From: Coriaria nepalensis
Taxonomy: Eukaryota > Streptophyta > Magnoliopsida > Cucurbitales > Coriariaceae
Assembly: GCA_027186245.1 (NCBI GenBank)
Contig: CP114491.1
Location: 10,103,501 to 10,167,500 of the forward strand
Direction of reading: 5' to 3'
Length of the DNA stretch: 64,000 nt
In this document: in pieces, positions 31,974 through 44,371 of the stretch
Position numbering within the stretch: the stretch's first letter is position 1
Layout of the letters: each line of letters opens with the position of its first letter
The notes under the pieces: generated by a model
The model's input: the letters and a program-made list of their open reading frames with translations, nothing else
What the model was told of the DNA's origin: nothing
Database searches by the model: none
Program-made: the position numbers and the translations under genes

Positions 31974-32637
31974 GAGAGAGAGAACGTGATGATTTGATTA
32001 CGTGCAGTGTATCCACTGGACATGATCCAAAATCTGTGCTTCGCAAAACCATTTAAAAAATGAAAAAATTCTATCGAGATTTCAGTGGGAAAGGAAGCAT
32101 GTTGCTTATCGGATTAATTTAATTTGCAAACGGTGGTCCTTAAACTATATAAAATATAAAAAAATGCCCCCACCAGGCGGCAGCTGGTTGGACTGCAGTT
32201 TATAATCATCGTTAAGAAATTCGTTGAACAGTCTCCAAGAGTTGAAGACTTGAAAGTCATTAGTTCTTGTTTTATTACTGTCTTATACTTATGCTAAGAC
32301 GAAATTAACATAAAACATTGGCTAATGACTAATATTGAACAGTTACAAACTAAAAGGACGAAAGAGAACAAATAATAATTTATGAACACGCCACAGAAAA
32401 ATACAAAACTCATAAATATAGCCCATAATTCATAAACTTGAGTTTAAATGCCGTGACAAAAGCCAACAGAAAAGTCAGATGACCCATATGCCATAATTTC
32501 TCCTCCTTATCTTTGTTAGTTTACTGACAGTTTCTCTGGTAATTCTCAAGAGAGCAAAATCCATAACAAAAGACCGAAAAAAAAAAGGTAGAAGAAGAAG
32601 AACAAACACTAACATTCTAAATTAATCTTTTTGGTGA
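31659..32637. other. Convergent intergenic spacer
   Basis: No gene is seen. An (AT)n(AG)n microsatellite lies at about 31938-31983. Confidence 0.55.
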
Positions 32638-33261
32638 TCAAACTTCCACGTGACAGCGTTGAACAATCTGAAACTTCATGGCCGGTCCGACTGTAGAACC
32701 CGCAAACCGAATAAATGCTGGGCAGTTCACATTCAGATGATACTTCCCGGAAATCCACGAGCCAACTTTCCATTTCACATATCCATTAACCTTGATATTG
32801 AATAAAACCGAACCAAAATTATAGTCCTGGCTCAACCCTGCGGCTAAATCTGGACGGACCGGAACTTGGTTTCCGTACAAATACGGGGACCAAATGCTTA
32901 TGTCCTTATGTCCTTGAAATGTGGAAGGCAATAAGGTGGGGAGGGTAACTTGTTGGCCACGGTACGATGCACAGATGTCGAGCTTTCTGTAGTAGATTCC
33001 GATCTGGTTGTTAGGATTTCGGGTGGAGATTGTGATTTGCATGGTGGTGGAGAGGGTAGTGATTGGTGGCGAGAAGGAGGTGTTAAGGGTGTAGAGGGTC
33101 ACGTCTTCGAGGGTAAACTGAGGTTTGGATGGTTTCAAGATGGCCCAGATGAGGATGGCCACGAGGCCGATCAGGGCCAGAAAGGCGGCAATGCCTAAAG
33201 CTATGCGGCGGTAGAGCTTGTGGCGTTCGTCGTGATGGTGGCCGCAATCTTTGATGGTCAT
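32638..33261 (-). CDS. NDR1/HIN1-like (NHL), LEA_2 domain membrane protein
   Basis: A single exon encodes 207 residues starting MTIKDCGHHHDERHKLYRR. A short cytosolic head is followed by one membrane segment (about 21-43, ALGIAAFLALIGLVAILIWA), then an extracellular LEA_2 domain with TMQITISTRNPNNQIGIYYR, the hallmark NPN motif, and a C-terminus with two Cys (HLNVNCPAF and QRCHVEV). This places it with NHL3/NHL12 and At5g22200. NHL proteins sit in the plasma membrane and take part in pathogen responses and plasmodesmal or ER contact sites. No introns. A broken relative lies about 2 kb further right on the same strand. Confidence 0.92.
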   Translation of the reverse strand: MTIKDCGHHHDERHKLYRRIALGIAAFLALIGLVAILIWAILKPSKPQFTLEDVTLYTLNTSFSPPITTLSTTMQITISTRNPNNQIGIYYRKLDICASYRGQQVTLPTLLPSTFQGHKDISIWSPYLYGNQVPVRPDLAAGLSQDYNFGSVLFNIKVNGYVKWKVGSWISGKYHLNVNCPAFIRFAGSTVGPAMKFQIVQRCHVEV

Positions 33262-35308
33262 TCTTTATTGTAAAAGGTACTCCTAACGATGAATTATGAG
33301 AATGGTCAATTTATAAACTTTGACAAGTTTGTGAGTGTGTTTTGATGTGATGAGAGATGAATGGGGGTTTAGGGAAGAAGGAATTAGAAAGGGATAGAAG
33401 GTGAGAAATGAGAAATGGAGAGGTTTATGCTTTTATGATATGAAGTTAAAGCCTTGTTTGGCGAAACCTTATCTAGAATCTATAAGATTGGATGTTTGAG
33501 CTTGAAGAGAGGACAAGAGGGTGGAAAACAAAACAATCTTGATCGGGACCCACTCAAATTCTCTTCAACATGAACTCAACATTACATCAAACTTGAGAGA
33601 TATAATCATTATACTATAATGTAATGCATGAGCATATACAGGTCATGATCATTGACTTGTGTTAATTAACAATTTACTAATTTAATTAGTTGATTAACTT
33701 AGCTTGCCAAGCGACATGGCTTTGGCTAATTTGAATGCAACCATTTAAAGCTAGAATTGTAGATTTATTGCCGCTGTCTCTCAAATTTCATGACAAGATG
33801 GTGTGTGTGTGTGTGTGTGTGGCATGATCTAACTTCATTTTTCTTTGACCCACCTAATGTTAATGGAACCAAGTTCTAAGTCAAATGAAGACAGCATGAG
33901 GGAAACAGCTGCTCAAATTGAACTCAAATCAGTTTGAGTACATAACTATGACACAAATCAACATTGGAAATAAAGGGAACTAAAACATTACAATTTTAAA
34001 ATAAGTAAAGAGGAATGCTTGCTTTGTGGGGGATTCCAAAGAGAGAAGATGCAAAGATGGAAAAAAGGAATCCGAAAAAGAAAAAGATGATAATAGAAAG
34101 CAAGAGATATTCCATTGGATTCAGTTACTTATCCATCTCGAGGTCCGATGGACAAAAGGTGTAAGACCCTACGTGAGATCTATCTCGAAATCTTGGGTTC
34201 GAAACTTACAGAGACACTATTGTTTGGGGCCAATCAGCAATCAACCTCGAAATAGGTTGACGTTAAAGTTTCAATATCAACTATAGTCTAGGAGCTGAAT
34301 GAAGGGATTAATCAAGTGTTAGTAGTTCGGATATTCTGAACTCAAGTGAGAAAAAAAAAAGTTATTCATTCACTAGTTATAATGTCATATATCTCATAAA
34401 ATAAAGAATATCAGTCTCGAAAATAGATTGACATATTAAACTTCCAGTATCAATTATAGCATGAGAGAGATAACTAAATGATTAATCAGTATAGTAAAAA
34501 CTATATTGTATCTTTTGAATTTCTTATTTATATTCACTTCATATGTGAAATTATCTTTTTTTAACATTTATTTGTATTTAAATGTAAATAAAATTTTATC
34601 GAATTAAAATTTTAAATGGTTAATTTATGTCGATCGTAGCCCGAGACTTGGACGCCCGGTGAGATTAATTAAGTGTTAATAATCATAATACTTTAACATG
34701 AAATTTTGTGAGAATGAAAAAAAAAAAAAAAGTATGTACAATCTTATATCCTAGTAGAGAGAGAAAATTAATGATGCTAAAGCGCGAATAAAAAAAAAAT
34801 TGCTTCGTAAAATATATGAAATGATATTTGTTCGAAATTCGCTCAAATGTACATTAAATAATACTGAAATTCATAAAAAAATAGAATTCTAAATATTTAA
34901 TTTTTATTTTTTTTTTCTTATAAAAAAAGCATATCTTCAAATTAAAAATCTATAAAATAAAAATCCTAATAATATCATAAATCTTAACATATTATAATTT
35001 ATAATTAAAACATAATTTAAAAAAATAGAAAATATCCCAAAAACTAACAAAAATAGAAAAATAATTTAGTTCTCATCTTACTCATCATTATCAATTACAA
35101 TAATCTCGTTGAATGTAAATCGATGAAAACCGACATTATGTCGAATTGATCCCCGGCCTAAGACAAAAACTCTCTTTGCGCTCCTTCGAACTATCCAACA
35201 TTGTTAATCCACTTGTCGAATTGTTACGGGACGGCCCTACTTTCACTAGATCGAAAAACGCTTCTACGATCCCTCTCAATTCGTCTTCAGTTCCAACATC
35301 AGTCATAA
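33262..35308. other. AT-rich intergenic region with diverged repeats
   Basis: No gene is supported. A (GT)n run lies at about 33802-33822. Between about 34228 and 34690 one motif recurs in three diverged copies, with shared elements such as CTCGAAAATAG, AGATTGACAT and GATTAATCA; this suggests remains of a repeat element. Confidence 0.5.
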
Positions 35309-35759
35309 CTAAAGCGTTACTTCATCGTCAATGACTTTGGCTGTAGAATTTTCTCGAAAAGGGATCGCAGGGGATGAGATAAGATTCACCCTTGACGAGT
35401 TCGTTGGGTATTGAACAAATGGTTGGACGTGATTGGTTGTTGAAGATAGGAAGCCTTCATTGTGATAAATCGAAGCTACAATTGTGTAATATAAGATAGA
35501 TAGAGGAAGGGCATCTTTTCCCATACATGTTCGTGATAGAGAACTCGATGTTCCAATTTGACAGGGTCGAGTTGTCGGAAATAGTGAGCGAGTCAAGTCG
35601 GACATGTATGGAACGACAAGCAGAGGGAAACAGTATTAGAAACAAGCCAAAGATAAACACCACAACCAACACTGCAAAACCATTTGCCCGTCTGCAGTCT
35701 GAGTTTACGTCCGGTTGTGCCGGTTGATCATCGGCCACTACATCATCTCCGTTCACCAC
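35309..35759 (-). pseudogene. Broken NHL/LEA_2-type gene
   Basis: One frame (from about 35759 down to 35530) encodes a hydrophilic head, a membrane segment (FAVLVVVFIFGLFLILFPS) and NWNIEFSITNMYGK, the typical start of an LEA_2 domain. Reading then shifts frame at the GGGAAAAGATG tract (about 35518): the continuation (LYYTIVASIYHNEGFLSSTT, then SSPAIPFRENSTAKVIDD) lies in a second frame and ends at 35309. No ATG is found in frame upstream before a stop. Loss of the start, a frameshift and an early end all point to a pseudogene of the NHL family. It may be a diverged relic of a tandem copy of the intact NHL gene. A few more NHL-like residues may lie between 35150 and 35309. Confidence 0.7.
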
Positions 35760-36607
35760 GGTTTCTTGATTTACAAAATAGAATCTGGTACATTACATAG
35801 ATATATATATACTATGGTAATGTCAATGTTACCATTAGTACATTTTCTGATGAGGAAAGATTTTATTTAGGTGAAGTAATGTGAAGAGTATATTTAGGGG
35901 ATTTACAAGTCGGTGTATAAGGGGAATTGTCTTGATGAGGTGGAGCTTTACTTATAAGATTATTTCTTTTACAGAAATTGTATTTGAGATTTGGGTTTGA
36001 TGCTTACATTACAAATTAAAAGGAGACCAAACTTCTTTTTGTTTGAAACTTTTTGTTCGTAGATTTTCGCTATGCCAAAAAAATAAAAATAAAAATGCGA
36101 GTAGATATCACTTCACGACACGTTGTAGTTCTTCTTTGCTCATGTCAATCAACAAGTTCATAGTTATTATGCAATAATGCGAATAGCTTTTAGTTTTTAC
36201 TTTGTGTTTGAGATGAGTAGAATCATTCGAAGACATCCAGTTATTTGACCAACAGAAGAAAACTGGTTTGTCTTAAGACCGCATGGTTCGAACAAAATTT
36301 GAAGCTAAATCACAATTGTCTCTACCCAATTAAAAGCAAGCAGCAATTACAAAGTTAATATATCATTTCAAGAGAGAATGCTTTAGCCAAAAAAGAAAAA
36401 GAAAAAAAGAGAATCCTAATTTAATCTGAATCATCCTCTGTATGTACAAAACATAATAATGCATTTAAAAGAATCGCAGAACAGGAGCCCAAATATTAAA
36501 AAAAATGCAGTCTAGTCGTCCTCTTTATATTGCAATCAGCAAAAACTATAAAGAGGAATTTGAAGAGAAATAAAAAGGGTATCATATTCATACCATATAA
36601 GCCAGAC
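35760..36607. other. Intergenic
   Basis: No gene is seen; the right part is the 3' untranslated region of the NEK6-like gene on the minus strand. Confidence 0.5.
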
Positions 36608-39600
36608 TTACGAGCTCCGTCCGCTATCCTCAATCATCATTCCTTTAAGACTCTTGGCCAGCCAGATGGCTGTCTCTCTGGGAGAAACCTTAACTTTGCC
36701 AAAAGGCTGCAAGACAACGGCTAGTTCCTCAAGCCTGTTTTGCTGTAATAATTCAGCAGACAATTCTAGTAGACCTTCAAGAGCCTCTGCTCTTTGCCTA
36801 AAAGACTTGACATCCAGAATTTCTTTGGCGGGTGCTTCTTCATCAACCACCAGAGAATTCGACTTAGTTTGATTGGAGGGTTCTGATTTTCTCACATCCA
36901 TTTCCTTGATACCCGAGCCAGAGTGATCAGAACAGCTTGAGGGCTTTATATTTCCTGGAGCAGTCAAGCTTCTAATGTCTAATTCATCCCTCACTGCATT
37001 TATCAGTTTTCCAACATCTATATTCTGTACTCCCATTTCAACAGTATCAATTACTGGCTGTTCACTTCCAACACGAAAACTACTATGCCTTATTACATGT
37101 ATGACATCATCAACAACAGGATGGAGATGGCTTGGAGGAGTCTTTTTGGTTGTTGGGTTTTGCAAAACAGGATTGGGATCTAACTGAGAACTGGACTGGT
37201 TAGATGGAATTGGTATGGGAGAGGAGGCAATGGAAGGGGTATTGTTCTCTGTTACAGATGATAAAAGTTCCCTTACTGTGAATTTATCATCCCCACCTGA
37301 AGAGGCAACATGTGATTGCATCACTGTATTATCAGCTGTACTAGTGGGTCTTTTCACCAAGGCATAATCTTCACAAACAAATTTTCCTTCAGATTGTGGG
37401 GCAGGGAGATCAAGTGCAACACTTGAGCTTACTTTATCATTTTCATCATCTGTGTTCTTTAGATCTTCAGAGCGTTTCATGGAGTTGTTATCATCTCCAT
37501 GGTTTTCCCCAGAATTATGTTCAGACAAATCCAAAGGATTATGTTCCTTGCCAATTTTACCAGGTTCAAGGATCTGATTATAGGGAAGAATTTTTTCTGA
37601 GGACTCGGTATAAGGAAATGTTGCTTCGTCACAGATCTCAAATCCTTGAATTGACATTGAAGATGACATGGAAGTGCTAGTGTCAGTTTGCCTTCCTCCG
37701 GAACCTCTTTCTGGTGTCCTTTGAGTCTCCTTTATGATCTCCCTAGCTACATTTTTAACGTAACCATTGGGAAGTTGAGGAGTTCTCTCCAATTCTCGAG
37801 ATGGCTGGATTGGACCACACTTCGAGGAATTGGTCATTGGATTTGGAACATCAGTACCCATTTGCTTCATCCTGATGGGAAATGAAGGTCGCGTTACCAT
37901 AGTAGGAGGGGTTTTTTGCCTTTGTCTTGCAGGAAATCCATCTTCAACTTGTTTCATAGGACCAGGTGGAGGAGTACTATCGTGTCTCAGTCTAGTCCTT
38001 GGTGTGGCATCATGGATAGGTAACTACACAATAAAAAACAATGAGATATGTTCTAAGTCAACTTGCAGAAATCAAATGAAGGCTTGTATTGAGCGTTTAG
38101 TTCAGCTTGTGGAACTAGGGGTGCGCAGGTGGCTCCAAATCCAATTGAATCGCACCGCACCGCACGTTTCTGTGAGGTGCGGTCGGATTCTATAAAAATT
38201 TTATCATGTCGATGAGCAGGGCCCCGCAACCGAACATGCGGTGTGGTTTTTATCCAGTCGGTGAGCAGGGCCCGACATATGTTTACAGAATTACAGTAAT
38301 ACAGTTTATTTATAAAAATAAATAAAAATAGGAAACCCTTCCTACCGCTGATACGAGCCCTTTTTCCCCCCTTCCCTCCACTGGCCTCATCAGATCGAAT
38401 GAAAGCAACAACCTCCCCTGACTCCGCCTCAGATCGAATGGAAGCATTTGTCGTCCATTCTCTTTATGTGTAGTAAAACCTTAATACTGCATTATGATAC
38501 TCGAGATACTCAACGGGTCGATGGGGTGATACTCGAGATACTCAACAGGTCGACGGGTCGATGGGTCGATAACCCTACCTATTAGGCTATTACCATATTA
38601 TTTATGCTACTAAAAAAATATTTTTTTGTCGTTAAAAATAAAAATAAAAAAGAATTAAAAACTGCACACCGCACCGAAATTCACCAGTGCGGTGCGGTCG
38701 GTGGTGTCCAAAGTACAAAAATGTGGTGCGGTGTCAGGCGGTTCGCATCGCAAAATTTTGGTGTGGTGCCGAAATGGCACCGTGCACATACCTATGTGGA
38801 ACTGTAGTTTGTGCAAACTGTATTTTAGCAATTTCTGGCCTAAAACTAAAATTTAGGCCCAAATAGGAGCTACAAATGCTTTACAAAATGACAAAACTAA
38901 GGATCAATTGTACCTGATGCTTTAAGGCGGAAGAATCCTTAGACTTTTTGGTTGAGTCATATATTGGTTTTGCAGGTGTATTTGGTGAATCGTTTGATTT
39001 GTAACTAGAAGCCACAGCACTGGGTTTGGGAGCTTTAGGCAATGTTTCTATGTCAGTTCTGTGGGCTGATGCACCTTCACTCTTAATACGGTTGCTTCTC
39101 ATCGGGGAAGAATTTTCTCTTGCCCATCCTTCTTTTAAAACTGTCATTATGTTCTTAATGGCTTTTGGTTGTCTTGATTCAATATGAGTTCTCTGTTCAC
39201 CAGGAGATGGCTTCATCATCTCTTGATCATTCACTTTGAGACCAAAAATTTGGTGGGCCTGTTCTTCCTCACAGGGAAGGAGGTGGTGTTCAGAGCCTTC
39301 TTCATCAACAACAGAAGCAAGATCTATTTCACAAGCTTTATTATCACAGTTTCCCATCATTGTTGGAATGCTTTTCTCACTTGAAATGAAACTTTCTTTA
39401 TCACTGCTTGAACAGCTACTGATTTGACTTGCTGCTATAGATCTCCTAGAATCATGACGAGTAGATACAGACTTTTCCCGTGAACAGTCATTAACATTGA
39501 AGGACGGGCGATATTGTAAGACATAAGGCTGCAAATATGGATGCTTTAAAATCTCAGAAGCCTGAAAAAAGCATGCAAATACAAAATTGTTAGGAATATA

Positions 39601-41834
39601 TACCACTAGTGATAGTTTTAAATACAATGTGCTTCTGTAGAAAACTTACATTTGGCCGATGCTCAGGATTCTTCCTCAGCATCCCCTTGATGAATGTTTT
39701 CCTGTATTTGCAAACCTCATAAGCTTAATAATCATGCTATAAGTATCCGGAACTTAACAAAGCATGAAGACACTAGTTTATTGCCTATTTTGTTGAATCT
39801 CAATTACCCCCCCATATCGTTGCAGGTCTAACCATAATAGATTTGCTAACAAGGGAATTTGTTCAAATATTGGAAGTCCTCATTTCTGTTTGCTACGACC
39901 ATGTAAAGTAATATAACTACCGATTTAACTTACAACAGCGAGGAATAGCATGAAGGCAGAGGACCAATTGCCGAGCGATTGACCTTGTTTATGAGTCCAG
40001 CCATATCCTGAAACCACATACAATAACATGATCAGACACCATACAACTTCGGAATGTATTTCACAATTTTTGCATCATTAATATCATCGAAACTGCAGAT
40101 TCCAGAATCCTGGAGTGGAGGTTAGGGGGTAAACACTGAAATGAATCTTACAAAAGCTTTAAAAGCTGGACGATGAGCAGCCATCTCATATACACAACAA
40201 CCTGGTCAACAATGAGAAGCTCAGCCACAGAAAATAAAAGATCTCAGCATATATATTACTAAATACATACCAAGTGACCAAATATCAGATTTGAAGCCAT
40301 AGGGAATATCAGCAAGGAGTTCAGGACACATGTAATTTGGAGTTCCAACCACCTGTGCATAAATACAATAATTACCACCCACTCTAGGTAAATTAAATTA
40401 ATTTTCAAAAGATGTTGGACGAATTTCTCATATGCATCTATATGGATCATCTTCCATCAAATCCAATCCAGCAGATACAATGTAATACACAGCTAGCAAG
40501 TACTACTTCTTAGTGACTAACAAGACAACCTAAAAAAAACAAGACAAGAAAGAAAGCAAGCTTGTAAAGTAGATAAATTTGGAAAGGAAGTACGAAAGCA
40601 ATGTCCTAGGTAGTCCTTTATCAATGACACATACCGAAGAAGCCAAGTCATCAGCTTTCAAAGTTTTGGCAAGACCAAAGTCCCCTACATGAAAAGCAAT
40701 CAGAACAAACAGAATCAATACAACAAATAGACGATCTACTTGATTTGTACTTGATCAAGAACTATATATATGAACCCACCAAGACGAACATCTTGATCCT
40801 TGGTAAGAAAGATGTTTGAACACTGCCAAGAGCACACCACATGAGTCTTACAATATTTTCAATGAAGATATGCAGAAGAATACTTATCCAAAAGCAAGTA
40901 TACATACTTTAAGGTCGCGATGTAACACATAATTTGAATGTAGATAGTCCACTGCCAGTAGTAGCTGTGTGAACCACTTGCAGAGTTTCTGGATGAAATT
41001 ACCAATAATCAAAAATAATAATTTTCAAAAATTGGTATTAATTTTGAGTAGACTAAACCCTGCTTACAAAATAAGACAGATTATATATACACCACAACAA
41101 AATATAAATACCTCTTCAGGAAAATACACCCCATTTGATTTCTTCATCAGTTCAGCCCTATTTAACAGAAAAAAAAAAAAAAGTAAGTCCTCTCCTTTGG
41201 AATCAACAGAACCATCATACATCAGTTGTTTCCGGACTCACATATCTCCACCTTCACAATATCCAGTGACAATGCAGACATAGCAACCCTGCATTGGCAA
41301 ATAGATATTCACATTTTCTCATACTCCAGGTCGTAAGGCTACAAAGGCAATATATACTGTATAAGAAGCTAAAACACTGTTTAAAAGTACAGGGAGGAAG
41401 GGTAATACTCACCTTCTCAACCCAGGCTTCCTTAAACTCGACAATGTAAGGGTGTTGAAGTCGAGCAATAAGAGCCATCTGCCAAATCCAAAACGTTAAC
41501 TCACTAAGAAAAATCTAATTAAACCGGAACAAAATTTGCATTAAAGTATGATCAGGATTAGAAACGGTTCAATCTCACCTCTTGATGAGCTGATCTTCGA
41601 CACCTCTCCGTCTGACGCGCCAGCCGGATCTTCTTCAACACGTACCTGAAAACTCCAAAGAATCCAATCAGTCATATTCCAAAATAGACGATTAGACTCC
41701 AAACCTTCCCACAGAGAGAAAAACTTAAGAAAATACTTCTTCTTCTCAGCTTTGTGATGAACAAGAATGGCAGCTCCAAAGGCTCCGCGGCCGATCTGCT
41801 CCATGATCTCGTACTGATCCATGCGCGACTCCAT
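36608..41834 (-). CDS. NEK6: NIMA-related protein kinase, NEK6/IBO1-like
   Basis: Fourteen minus-strand exons join in frame: 41834-41737, 41645-41579, 41478-41413, 41288-41242, 41157-41112, 40988-40908, 40822-40780, 40684-40635, 40352-40271, 40201-40152, 40007-39934, 39701-39650, 39561-38914 and 38023-36608. They give 939 residues. The kinase domain (about 8-262) has the glycine loop [14 protein letters not shown] with the ATP-binding lysine near 37, HRD at 131-133 and DFG at 151-153. A long, mostly disordered tail ends in a conserved helical segment ([20 protein letters not shown], then [18 protein letters not shown]). Arabidopsis NEK6 (IBO1) phosphorylates beta-tubulin, depolymerises microtubules and restrains ectopic cell outgrowth. 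The last intron (38024-38913) carries an inserted element. Exon 14 ends at a TAA embedded in a donor-like GTAAGT, which I treat as the true stop. Confidence 0.94.
38116..38794. mobile_element. Non-autonomous hAT-like DNA transposon in the last NEK6 intron
   Basis: The element is 679 bases long and is flanked by a perfect 8-base duplication, TGTGGAAC, at 38108-38115 and 38795-38802. Its ends form an imperfect inverted repeat: TAGGGGTGCGCA at the left and TGCACATACCTA (reverse complement TAGGTATGTGCA) at the right. An 8-base target duplication with TAGGGGTG-type ends is typical of plant hAT elements. Both subterminal parts are packed with CCGCACCGCAC or GTGCGGTGCGGT motifs, likely transposase-binding repeats, in opposite orientation. 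No transposase frame is present, so it depended on another element. It sits wholly within the intron and leaves the splice sites intact. Confidence 0.85.
38496..38575. repeat. Tandem repeat (about 32-base unit) inside the hAT-like element
   Basis: GATACTCGAGATACTCAAC begins at 38496 and again at 38528; after each copy comes a run of GGGTCGATGGG-type units. It is internal to the transposon and probably arose by slippage. Confidence 0.75.
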
Positions 41835-43676
41835 AGCTCTCGATCTCTTCGATTCCAATGTTACAAAATACAAAAACGAACCAGAAATACAGCTAACAAA
41901 CTTCCAGACTATCGTCTTCCAGTAGCGAAACAAATCCTACCGCTCGCTTACAAGCATTGCTAAAGACTTCCAGAAGAAGAGGAAGAAGAAGAAGACGCTT
42001 CAGTTTCCGGATCTCTGCCTACTCCCTTACACCATCAGTAAATCAAACCAGAAGAAAACACCAAAGCTCTGATTCGATTCTCAGCGGAAATGAACACATT
42101 CGCCGATTTTGCTACCTCAGATGAACCTCTCCGCCGAGTGCCGGAAAACTACCTGTACGAAGGATTGAAACCAAGGCTCTACTTCTCTACAATCACTGAT
42201 TTCGCTTTCTGCACTCATTGCTCGTGTTGTTTCCTGTCTCGGAATTTTTTTTCTAGTTTTATCATCTCCCTTCCTCTTCCGTCTTCTCACTTAGTGTACT
42301 CTACTGTGTATAATTTATGAGGAAAAAAGATTGTTAAATTTACTAAACTATGACTCATGCTTGTTGGAAGCGTTCGTTTACATTTTTATATGTAAATTTT
42401 AAATAAATATATGATATTATAATTATAAATATTATTTTTATAAATAATATTATAAAATTATTTTTCTTTCACTATAACATTTTCTTGTAATTCATAAGTT
42501 ATACGTGCAATGTCAATGGAGCTAACATTTTTGGTTGTAGGATGATATTCTCATCATAACATATAGTTTTTTTTTTTTTTTTGGTGTACTTGATTGTGTA
42601 TAAATATAGTATACGTATCTATACTATATACTATATGGTCTATAGACTCTATAGTATGATGTCAATTATTAGTTATTTTTACTGTCATACCAAAATTACA
42701 TTGGCTACATCTATTTTAGTCCCTCATCTTCTCTTATTTTACATTTCCTCCGCATATTATTCTTTCTGACCAAATTAGTACCCCAAAAAGTTTAAATTTA
42801 TCCGTTCTACACCCCAGAATATTATCTAACTTCTACATTCATAATATGATCGGGGTCTAGTATGATATATAGCCGGCTACAAGTGTATATACTATATAGA
42901 AAACGTCAGTAGCACAGGTAGAGTCGCATACATTTAATTACATGATAATTGATATTTAACTATATTATAAAGCTTCATAATTCATAATAATAGAAGTGGT
43001 GTAGCTAATAGGGTGCATTAATTGTACCTCTTTGACAAGTCATAACACCATGTGGCATGTGCGAACCAATGACTCTTACGTTGCCTCAAAGATCTACCCC
43101 CACATGTTTCCCACGTGATCAAACTACAAACGCCATCTGGCTTACCGATTATCATCAGATGCCAGACTGCCACCCTGTGCGGTTGCTCATTGGGTGCTCA
43201 ACCTTCTCCCCCTCCGCCACTCCGCCGCTGCGGGCGGAGCAATATTATCTTTATTTATTTATTCTGCTAACATGCACCCCCCTGCAGTTACTTCGTGGTT
43301 AAATAGTACGACGTTGACATCCGATTTTTTCGGGAACAGTTTCGGCTCGGCGCGCCGTTTCTTTCCGAAGTGTCGGTACAAGTAAATATGGATAATTATT
43401 GATTTTCTTTTCTCCTTTATTACAAGTAAATATAATTGTATATAATATTAATTTTTATAAAATTACTTTTTGGTAAATATAAAATAGAAAAAATAATAAA
43501 TATTTTGTTCTGAGGTAGAAATATTGGTTTTATTAAATATTGTGAAATGTGCCGATTATTTATGAGTGATTTCAATTTATAACACAGACATAGTAAAAGC
43601 TCAATAAATAAAATGTATTAATTAAAAAGCTCTTCGATGTTCACTTAATTACTAAATTACCACTAACCACTACTAA
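41835..43676. other. Intergenic, NEK6 promoter side
   Basis: No gene is supported. 42090-42320 is open on the plus strand but lies in the NEK6 5' region without recognisable homology. 42350-43010 is AT-rich with a TATA/CTATA-rich stretch near 42600-42660. 43060-43340 is relatively GC-rich, with CCCACGTGATC near 43111. Confidence 0.5.
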
Positions 43677-44156
43677 TCAATCCCCCTTCAGTTTCCCGTT
43701 TCCGTTCCACCACGTCACCAACGGCTCCAAATCATCATCAATTTCCCACGCATTATCAAACATCACGCCGAAATCAGGCGAAACCGCCGCCAGCACTGCC
43801 GCCGATGCGCTCCCCTGCTTCATCTCTGTCTCCGTTTCCGATGCCATTGAAACCGCTTTATCAAGCTCAATCCCTAGCGCGGCAAAGTCATGGTCCACGT
43901 TACCCGTGCCGTCATCGTAAGTCTTCAATAATCCCTCGTAGTTCAAACCTTTCTCGCTGTGGAAGAAATCTCTGTAAGCTCGAAACACTTCATCGGTAAC
44001 CGCTTTGATTTGCTCCTCACTGAACTTGATCCCTGGATTTGCTGCGAAGAGAAGCTCCGCCATTTCTGATCTGTTCAATGCTCCATCATCGTTTGCGTCG
44101 AACTGCTGGAAGATCCTCCTCACCTTCTCCAATCTGGTGAGCCCTATTGTTGACAT
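43677..44156 (-). CDS. Short EF-hand protein related to calcium-binding TPR proteins
   Basis: A single exon encodes 159 residues starting MSTIGLTRLEKVRRIFQQFD. A canonical EF-hand loop is visible (DANDDGALNRSE, about 20-31) with a degenerate second site (YDDGTGNVDHDF). The layout follows the N-terminal portion of the large plant proteins At1g05150/At2g32450, which combine this EF-hand region with about ten TPR repeats (roughly 800 residues). Here the frame stops just after GNGKLKGD, at the point where the TPR part would start, and no TPR sequence follows. It is either an independent short paralog or a truncated copy. It is divergent with a PPR gene 215 bases away. Function is unknown. Confidence 0.82.
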   Translation of the reverse strand: MSTIGLTRLEKVRRIFQQFDANDDGALNRSEMAELLFAANPGIKFSEEQIKAVTDEVFRAYRDFFHSEKGLNYEGLLKTYDDGTGNVDHDFAALGIELDKAVSMASETETEMKQGSASAAVLAAVSPDFGVMFDNAWEIDDDLEPLVTWWNGNGKLKGD

Positions 44157-44371
44157 TGTTATGATCAGAGCTTATGATCTATCGATATTTAAATATTCAC
44201 ACAAGTAAAGGTATTTTCGTGCAATTGAATCTAATCCATTGACTTCCAGCCTTTTTCTAATCTGTTGCGTAAATTCCATCCTGAATAAACAATATACAAT
44301 TTCAAATTATCAATACAATAGTTTGACCCTAGAAAAGAAAAAGGGAAAGGAAAAATAAACCAAAAAAAACT

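Noticed and set aside
42090..42320. Plus-strand frame starting MNTFADFATSDEP
   Set aside because: Lies in the divergent 5' region of the NEK6-like gene; no homology and no downstream exons found.
43057..43302. Plus-strand frame of 81 residues in the GC-richer block
   Set aside because: Composition looks random; no domain or splice support.
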